Shown: one piece after another, positions 57,098 to 64,000 of the stretch
Position numbering within the stretch: the stretch's first letter is position 1
How the letters are laid out: each line of letters opens with the position of its first letter
Assembly (NCBI GenBank): GCA_022605405.1
Contig: JABYQQ010000009.1
Coordinates: forward strand, 1,736,001-1,800,000
From: Earliella scabrosa
Taxonomy: Eukaryota; Basidiomycota; Agaricomycetes; Polyporales; Polyporaceae
Direction of reading: 5' to 3'
Length of the DNA: 64,000 nucleotides
Made by a program: the position numbers and the translations under genes
Notes under the pieces: model-generated
Seen by the model: the letters and a program-made list of their open reading frames with translations, nothing else
Told to the model about the DNA's origin: nothing
The model's database searches: none

Positions 57098-57517
57098 ACG
57101 CTGGCGACGGCCGGACGTAATGTAATAGATATATACGTTGGGTACTGCCGTAACACGTACTCCTTCTGCCTTCCAGGTTGTCAAATATGAGTGACATCAC
57201 TCTGACCCGATTGAACCCTATCGCTGATAATGCGGGCTTGGGCCAGCCAGGCCCACAGGCGCTCGGCCCCGGCGCGACGCGCAGGTATCTTGCGCGAAAG
57301 TACGAGCACTTGTGACACACTTCTGCCAACTCGCATTCCATACGGACATGTGCGTACTATGATCCTTTCTCAAACGACTGTGCTGGTCTGAGCTTGCGGC
57401 CGAAGACTCCTCACGCCCCCGGCAGGGCATCGGCATCAGTGCGCCCTCGTGGAATCGCCGTGTATTTCGGCGCACCGCAGCGTGGAAGGAAAGCTCATGA
57501 ACTCTTTGCGACCACGC
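57098..57517. other. intergenic, no gene
   Basis: It contains a TATAGATATATAC-like AT-rich patch near 57125. It holds the promoter of the NTase-like gene that follows. Confidence 0.4.
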
Positions 57518-58591
57518 ATGACCATGTCTAGCAGTGCGATATACAAGTGAGTGCCCACCCGCACTCCGCTGTATAAGGCACTAACGATAACGCAACTCAC
57601 ATCTAGGATATCCGTCGAGCTGCACGAACGCATCGTGATGTACATGGACTTCGAGACTATGTTCGCCTGGCGCCATGCCAATCGATTTCTCTACCAACTG
57701 ATTCTGGCACAGTATGACCGTGATCTCGCAACTGCCCTGAAACGACATGTGCCGGATCCGCCAGAGTTCCTGCGCCTAATGAACCAGCACGACGTTGTGC
57801 TCGTTGGCGAAGGGGCCCTCTGCGTTTTGCTCCGTGACGCCACGATTCAGCCGGAGACCCTCGACCTGGCTTTGGGCTCCCATAACCATGCGTCATTCGA
57901 AGCCGCCCTCGCCACGCGCGGGTTCACACTGACCGTGGCCCAAGGCAGGACGCCCACGCGCCGTCGCCTGCGCCACGAGAGAATCGCACAAGCCCCGGGT
58001 GGCCGGGGAGTCATCAACATTCTTATCGCTGAATCCGCAGGACCGCTCGAGGCGTTCCGCGTGGCCCCACATACTGCCTGGATGTCTTTCGTTGGCCCAA
58101 CTGCAGTGGGTTGTGCATACGCCGCTCTGACGTTAGCACGACGGACGATGATCGAGCCCGGCGAGCCAGCCACCGGGTTGCTGCCCGTGCTTCGACGCCT
58201 GAACCTCGACCCAGCGTTTGAGACTACGCAATGGCCAGAGTACAACGAACCCTCGCACACCTCGCGCTCACGCCTCGCATGCCCCGCAAAATGGTTCCTA
58301 TGTCCTCGCCAAAATAGAACTTGGGTTGACCCCGGCGCGTACCTCACGATGGTCGACCCGTGCCGCCAGGTGACTACGATATTTCGGCACCATCCCCAAC
58401 AACGATGGCCCGCGGACGAGTGGAAGTGGGACGGTGAACTGCGGCGATGCGTCGGGCGATGTCATCCCGAAGATGGCTTTCACGGTAGTGCGACGATCAC
58501 GATTGGAGGGAAAGCCCCCATGGTGCGACGGCCCACGACCTCTACCTACCCCAGCACACGAGCACGCCGCGCCCGTTCGCTGACTGTGTAG
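57518..58591 (+). CDS. F-box-like / degenerate nucleotidyltransferase-fold protein, distal copy
   Basis: Exons 57518-57546 (MTMSSSAIYK) and 57607-58591 around a 60-nt phase-2 intron give 1014 nt in frame, 337 aa. The second exon opens ISVELHERIVMYMDFETMFA, in register with B1-B3. The core VVLVGEGALCVLLRD and PETLDLALGSHNH has lost the GS and DxD signatures. Family blocks persist: VGCAYAALTLARRTMIE, WFLCPRQNRTWVDPGAYLTM and VDP. It is the most diverged B-type member seen and lies about 29 kb from the nearest relative, between unrelated accessory genes. Probably non-enzymatic. Confidence 0.72.
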
Positions 58592-58974
58592 CCCACACAA
58601 TCGTGGAGTGTGATGATCGGCCAAGGGGGAGCCAACGCGACCACACGAGGTGGCCCACGGTAGATCCAAGCTGATGGTGCAATTGACCTGAGGCTCTTAA
58701 CGGACGCAATATGTTTGTATGCTACCTTTCTCAGTCGTACCCACACTTCCCGATCTAGCACGCGTGCGCACGAACATGGACGGTTTCATAATGAGTACTT
58801 CTTGTCTTTCGAAGAGGTGCAACCCCACCGCCACCCAACCATCGGCGAACTCCGTAATTGCGTGACAAGAAACCCGCGCGTACCTCGGTTGGGCCTCGCG
58901 AGCATACGATCGGTCGGTAGACAGCTGTAGCGTAAGTAGGGTTACAGGGACCAACGACGCCCGAAAGCATTACA
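58592..58974. other. intergenic between converging genes
   Basis: No gene. One end of the KDZ element, if it has terminal repeats, may lie here; none was recognised. Confidence 0.4.
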
Positions 58975-61552
58975 TTAACGTGGCAGGCGTAACTCTTCGA
59001 CGGGGATGGACCGAGGGTTCTTGCCACGCTTGGCGAGCACGGACACCCTGTAGTCGTTCAAGATCATAATCATCTTGTCAAGGAAAAAGTTATGATGAAA
59101 CTCCGTCATCTCCCGGACGATAGGACCAAAATCGCCAAAACGTACATTGACCTGTTCGCAGGCTGATGAATTGAACAACCAATCACCGTTGGCATCCAAT
59201 AGTTCGGGAAAGGCCGCGGGGTTGCAATGACGGGCACAGAAACCGTCAGACTCCTTGTGTTTCGTGACGGCATGGAAGACGTCCACGACCATGCCAATCG
59301 AGGTGAACCTCTTCTCGCCGATGGCGTGAAGATGCTCGAGGAGATTGCAGTTGTTGTCGTAGAAGATGAAGGACGGCAGCGAGCGCGGGAAATAAGGTGG
59401 GAAGCAGGCCTCGAGGAACGACTGGCAGCGCGCGCGATGAGGGCGGTCATTGGAATCAAACGAGCTGCTGACTCACATGGACGTTGCCGACCCCCTCTGA
59501 CTCGTAGAAAGTCGCTCTCGAAATGATAACCCCACAGGGGCGCACGAGTAGCTGTTCGTTGTGGGTCCATTTGCGAGTGATCGAAGCCTTGAGAGGGGGG
59601 GGGTCCTTCGAGATCTTCGCTTTGCGCCTGCGCTTCCGCTGGGGGAGGACCACATCAGCGGTACGCGAGCTGGAGCACTCCCTGGAGTGCTCCAGCTCGG
59701 AGACCGCCTCCGTGGACATGGTGGAGGGCAGAGTCGAGGGAGTGCGCGCCGAACAAATATGCTCTGAGTCTGCCAAAGTGGCCGACAGCGACGCGGTGCC
59801 CAGTCCTGGACTGTGTGGGGGAGGGGGCGGTACGGGAGGTGGGGCAGCAGGAGTGCTGCTTGACATCGGGGTGGGAGATGGTGTTTCCGGAACCACGTCG
59901 TCGCTGAGGCAATCAGCAACACCTGACTCGTCAAGTACCTCTGCGGATGGAACGACACCATCCGATCCCTGGCTGCTCGTTGTGGCACCCTCGACCCCGG
60001 TGAGCAGGTCGGTGACCTGGTCGATGTCAAGCTCCATCGTCGCCACATGCCGCGTCTCAGATTGTGGAAACTTGTGCTTCTCCAGGCGCCGTCGCAGCTT
60101 ATGAAGGGCCTGACCCTTGGCGCGTTTGTCGAGCTCGTATTGACGATGCTCCTTGAGGTCGCACGTGCGCATCCCATCGGTGATAGGCCGGAGGCAACCC
60201 TCCACGCCGCACACGTTGTCCCGAGTACGGTGGCCCGGACAAAAGCGATCACGAGGCGACGCGAGGGGAGTAGTGCACAAAGGCACAGCACATCTAGGAT
60301 GACCTATGCAGATGCCGTCCATCACCACAGCAGAAACACGGGCTGAGCTTGCGTCAACACGGTAGGCAAGCACGCGGACGTGATAGGACTTACTCCAATC
60401 TGCACCGTGGGCCGACGGGGGGTAAATCTTCTCGCAGTCATCGCAGGCATGGGCCCAGTGCGGTTGCCGTGTCCCCACCATGTACTCGTTTCTTGATACC
60501 AATGCCTGGGTGAAGCGCTCTGCTTGTTTGGTGCGATGAGGGACGTTCAACTGCAACCCCAAGCGGGAATGATGCATCAACAACGCGTGCAGATAAAATG
60601 CGTTCCAAACGATGTCGGCCGTGAGCTCCTGGCGATCTGGGTCCTGGCTGACCCCGAGGTTGTACATGCGGGCGATCGTATCGCCTGATGCCCTGCTCAA
60701 TGACGAATCAGTTGATAGCGCCCCGCGTGACAGCCTGCGCTGCTTACTGAGCAAAAGCCATCTGCATGCGTATCATGACGAGGAGGTCCTTTTCGACAAA
60801 ACCGTGCTCCGTGGCCTCGAGCTGATCGGGAAGGTTCGGATAATACAAACGAGTGGCCGTCGACTGTTCTGCGTGCTGCACCGAGTAATTGGGGCGGTAA
60901 GTGGTTTGACAGCCTACTCGGCGTGATATGAATGCGTAGTGGGAGGGAACAGCGAAATCAGCGGGAGAGTGGGCTGCGACGTGATTATTGCCCAGCATAC
61001 CTCGGCAATACAGTGTCAGTATCCGCACCGGGAGGACACCTCGTCGACAAGTGAACAGGTGCCCCGCGTAGCCATTCCTCTGGAGTTGGAGGGGTTTGTT
61101 TCGCTCGCGACACCCGGCGGTCTGACAGGAAGAGAAGGGGGCTACCATGACCGCAGCGCCTGGGACGAAAAGAGACGTCAGACCAGACGACGCAAATGAA
61201 GAAGCGACTGCAACTCACCTAGCTGGTGATAAGGCGCCAGAATGGCCAGCCGGAGCTCGACTTGTACGGTTGGTAGAATCGGGATGGGACCTGCCGCCAG
61301 GAGAAGGGGGCCGAGAGCGTGCCAGAGGCTGTCTATGTCGACAAGCGGCAATGCGACTGTGGAGCTTAACAGTGCGCGGACGTGGTTCGGCAGGCGAGGC
61401 AGTCCGACGGTGGTCCGAGGGGCTACTAGCCTCACAATGGGTAGCAACCGGGTGCACGTCTCAACAAAAGCGGCGAGTTGAGCCAAAGAGAGATGGGCCC
61501 CAAGGGTTGGATAGGGTATCAGGCGAGCAAATACGTCACCGAGCAACACCAT
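58975..61552 (-). CDS. KDZ-type transposase (CxC5/CxC6)
   Basis: A DDE-type DNA transposase of the Kyakuja-Dileera-Zisupton group. Exons 61219-61552, 61001-61159, 60748-60913, 59477-60692 and 58975-59421 sum to 2322 nt in frame, 773 aa. Exon 1 is a helical Leu-rich N-terminus. Exons 2-3 form the CxC5 part (SCQTAGCRERNK, LYCRGCQTTYRPNYSV, EHGFVEKDLL). Exon 4 has RMYNLGVS, the first acidic site VVMDGICIGHPRCAVPLC and the CxC6 cluster (RFCPGHRTRDNVCGVEGC, MRTCDLKEHRQYE), then a Ser/Pro-rich insert with a basic stretch. Exon 5 holds SFIFYDNNCNLLEHL (second Asp), VVDVFHAVTKHKESDGFC, FNSSACEQVNVRFGDF (catalytic Glu) and HHNFFLDKMIMILNDYR. No stop interrupts it, so it may be functional. Terminal repeats were not found. 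Confidence 0.9.
59666..59699. repeat. perfect 16-bp inverted repeat with 2-nt spacer
   Basis: CGAGCTGGAGCACTCC, spacer CT, then its exact reverse complement GGAGTGCTCCAGCTCG. It lies in the Ser/Pro-rich insert of the KDZ coding sequence, encoding ELEHSRECSSS on the minus strand. Confidence 0.97.
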
Positions 61553-62745
61553 GGCGAGAGGGTAGACCGTGAGGAATACTGAGACCTGGCGGAGGGATCT
61601 ACTGGGCCATAAAAAGGGCGAGTGATGCGGGGCCCACAGCTATGTACTACGAGTCTACGACAACGCTACGATTGTGCGGGCGTCGCATTATACCCGATTA
61701 ATATTGAGTGCCTGCCTAGGAAGCCCGGAAGGTCGGCCTGCCGGAATTCCGAGCGGCCGAGCTTCCGGCCTGCCGAGCGTCTGGCCAGCCTTCCGAGGTT
61801 CCGGGCTTACGAGCTGCCGCCGAGCCGAAGGCCTTCAGGCCCGCCCGCACCCTGCTCCTACCTGCCAAAAGGTCGTATTCCGGCCGGGTCGGAGCCTCAT
61901 TGGCGCTTCCGGGGCCACGCGGGCCGACAGCACGGCAGACCCACCTTGGAGCGCTTAGGACATAATTGATTGGCCTGCAGCGGGGCCTTCCTGTCGTATG
62001 CCAGGGGAGGTAAGGGCCGAACACGTTTGCTGAACGGCTTGAGAGGTCAAATGGAGAGATGCAGAGACTAACATGTCAGGTGAAGGGGCGCGGCGCACAG
62101 GAATGTGACTGAACTAAGTTATGGAGCGAGGTTGTATAAGTTTGTGCAAGGTAGGAAGAGCTTTGGAGAGCGTGGCGAGCCGTCCATGAGATGGGCAGAG
62201 GTGGTCGGGGCGAGCATCAACGCGTTCAGCTCGACACTGAGTGTCTTGTCCGACTCAAGGCACTGGCGAGTCGCACATTCCCAATATGGATAGTGGAGTA
62301 ATTGAGGCACGTGATGTACACCGCAGTGCGCGGTACGTTGCCTCATGGTGCCATTGATCTCCATCGCGCGGATCCGCCTGAGGGCCCGGAGGTTGGATGG
62401 GCGTGGCACGTTCCGGTCGAGATGCGAGCTAGACACGTACCGTGAATTGCCACTGGCCGTCACCGCCATCTCGAGGAACTTCTTCGAGAACGCCGTGTCT
62501 GGGTGGTCCCTCCCTCCAGCACCGTCTCCGTCCTCATCGACTACGCCCCATATCGGCGTGTTCTTGTCCCACTTGTAGATGGCGCGGTGCTGTCACTCCG
62601 TTTAAGTGAGTATTCAGGCCATAAGTTTTATTCTACTCTATCCACATCCGGTTATGTAGTTAGTGTATACCGTGCAATAAGCTGCTTCATGTCTTCCGCT
62701 TGCGCTCATGGGTGATGCATGTAGGGTAGGGTTGGGCGCTTCTGA
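61553..62745. other. no gene; includes an inverted GCTCGTAAG-type repeat
   Basis: It holds the 5' flank of the KDZ gene and the repeat annotated at 61722-61860. Short frames at 62105-62293 and 62345-62578 have no features I recognise. Confidence 0.4.
61722..61860. repeat. GC-rich degenerate repeat related to the 43.96-kb repeat, inverted
   Basis: The minus strand reads CTCGGAAGGC, AGCTCGTAAGCCC, GGAAGCTCGGCCGCTCGG and similar. These are the same word types (CTCGTAAG, CTCGGAAGGCC) as the tandem repeat at 43960-44290, but on the opposite strand. Confidence 0.55.
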
Positions 62746-63335
62746 GTGCTGCAGCAAGGCCCTCTTAAGTTAGGGGCCGCCACAGTTTCGAACCACACCC
62801 AAGTTCGGCCCATCCCTCAACCTCTCATGCATCCAGAATCTGAACACCCGATTGCACTTCGCATTCCAGTCCTGCTGGATCCGTCTTCTGTCCTATCAAA
62901 GAACTCGAACACATATGAGTACTTCTCGGAAGTTCTGTACAAATGTCAGGACGGTACTACCATAGGCGACATGGTGCAAGTTATCAAGGAAGACATCAAT
63001 ATTCGTGAGGCAACAGCAAGCCTGAACTGTAATATACGCGTTGCGGTCTATCAGGTTCGGCCAGCCTATGGACACCCGGACGGTATGCACTCATCTATGA
63101 GAATGGACAGTTGATGCAAACCATCAAACCCGCAATCCCCACCATTGCAAACTTGCGCAAGGCCTACACAAACACCCTCGAATCCTTCGCCGACCAAGCC
63201 ATTCTACAATTTCACAGTCAACTAGTGAGCCTCGTGGACAGACCAGAGCAGCTCGTCGCAGTGTTGAGTACGTATCCCGCTGTCATGCTCTGCGTCTCCT
63301 CCCAGAACTACTCACTGCGTGGAGGGGACGCCTAG
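62746..63335 (+). pseudogene. possible broken or spliced coding region, unknown
   Basis: One frame reads IALRIPVLLDPSSVLS, GTTIGDMVQVIKEDINIREA and IRVAVYQVRPAYGHPDG to about 63085. The sense then continues in another frame (YALIYENGQLMQTIKPAIPT, NLRKAYTNTLESFADQAILQ) to a stop at 63335. The switch at about 63083, with no intron-sized gap, suggests a frameshift. The text looks like real protein but I recognise no family. Confidence 0.4.
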
Positions 63336-64000
63336 AACAATTTCTTCTAGATTCGTCAAGTGTAGCTACACCAAGCTAGCACAATTCGTGTGCTTGATCT
63401 AGAACAGGGTTCCTCTAGGCGCTACAAGTGCAGCTGCGCATCGCTAGCAAAGGCCAAGATCATACCATCTACGCGTATCATTATGTAGATTAGTGCAGAA
63501 CACCTACGTAATTCTAGCACAACGTTGGTGTAGCTAGATTTCTGCCATACAGAACTATTGGCAACACATTCACAATAATTATGCGTCTACATACATGAGC
63601 GAGGGATCCATGATGGACTGCCTTCGAGTACCGTTGATGGGGAACAATGATAGAACTCGTAGAGCGCGGCTGAGCGACAAGAGTTCTGAGAGTCTCTATT
63701 CATGGCACCAGGCAGGCTCCTCAAGCCGGAAGGACGTGATTCTGGATCTCTTTGGAACTTGGATACCGTTAGAGTAGGACGGAAGTACTATATCCATTGG
63801 CTCTGGAGACTATACAGGACTATACATACATGACTGAGTTATCCAGAAGTTGTCTATACAGGAACGGGCGGAGGTAGCAGGACCTAGCAATGGATTGTGA
63901 TAGACTACCTAGAGGTGATGTCGAGTAGATTCGTCTAGGAGACCTGTAGGCGTCTACATAATCGCTCGTCTAGATAAGCTACTATTGACCTTGATCTACA
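63336..64000. repeat. AT-richer, CTAG-rich tract at window edge
   Basis: The words CTAG, TCTAGA/CTAGAT and GTCTACAT recur densely (for example ATTTCTTCTAGATTCGTC, TTGATCTAGAACAGG, GTAGCTAGATTTC, CGTCTAGATAAGC). The composition differs from the GC-rich DNA to the left. No gene is supported. It may be the end of a repeat continuing beyond the window. Confidence 0.55.

Noticed and set aside
1..64000. CRISPR arrays, rRNA genes, riboswitches
   Set aside because: No regularly spaced identical repeats, no rRNA core sequences and no bacterial signals were seen.

Overview
The window looks like nuclear DNA of an Agaricomycete fungus, possibly Polyporales. The evidence is short (44-90 nt) GT-AG introns, a KDZ-type (CxC5/CxC6) transposase, a fungal Helitron RepHel protein, an F-box/LRR-like protein and a small secreted protein with introns typical of basidiomycetes. 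Only the phylum-level placement is firm. I saw no rRNA, CRISPR array or bacterial-style operon.

Region 1 (about 0.3-37.8 kb) is an unusual gene cluster. A single-exon Helitron Rep-helicase gene (14.6-20.7 kb, minus) and a ribonucleotide reductase small-subunit gene (21.4-22.5 kb, plus) diverge from a 0.7-kb gap. Nearly all recognisable genes to the left lie on the minus strand and nearly all to the right on the plus strand, and the two arms carry the same protein families. Left arm, moving outward: F-box/NTase-like B3, MYND protein, NTase-like B2, NTase-fold A, hypothetical X, RNR large-subunit-like, NTase-like B1. Right arm: RNR small subunit, possible X, MYND protein, NTase-like B, NTase-fold A, a C-rich stretch with one opposing gene, RNR large subunit. 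The right RNR large subunit keeps its catalytic residues. The left one has lost essentially all of them.

Region 2 (about 38-44.8 kb) begins with a (CT)n(C)n tract and a 0.55-kb element with terminal inverted repeats that contains a tRNA-like sequence. It then holds host-like genes (hypothetical, F-box/LRR-like, small secreted protein) and a tandem GCTCGTAAG repeat.

Region 3 (about 44.8-64 kb) is accessory DNA. It contains a zinc-finger multidomain gene, two paralogous multi-exon genes of unknown function (A at 47.7-50.3 kb and B at 55-57 kb), three minus-strand hypotheticals including a Cys-cluster/coiled-coil protein, a further NTase-like gene related to those of region 1, an apparently intact KDZ transposase with a long perfect palindrome in its coding sequence, and a CTAG-rich terminal tract.

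How the region 1 genes might work together is inference. An extra RNR pair could supply dNTPs, perhaps for rolling-circle transposition, and the NTase-like, F-box and MYND proteins could be regulatory or defensive cargo. Exon boundaries below were placed by eye from GT/AG sites, reading frame and alignment between paralogues in the window; where stated, exon sums are divisible by three.
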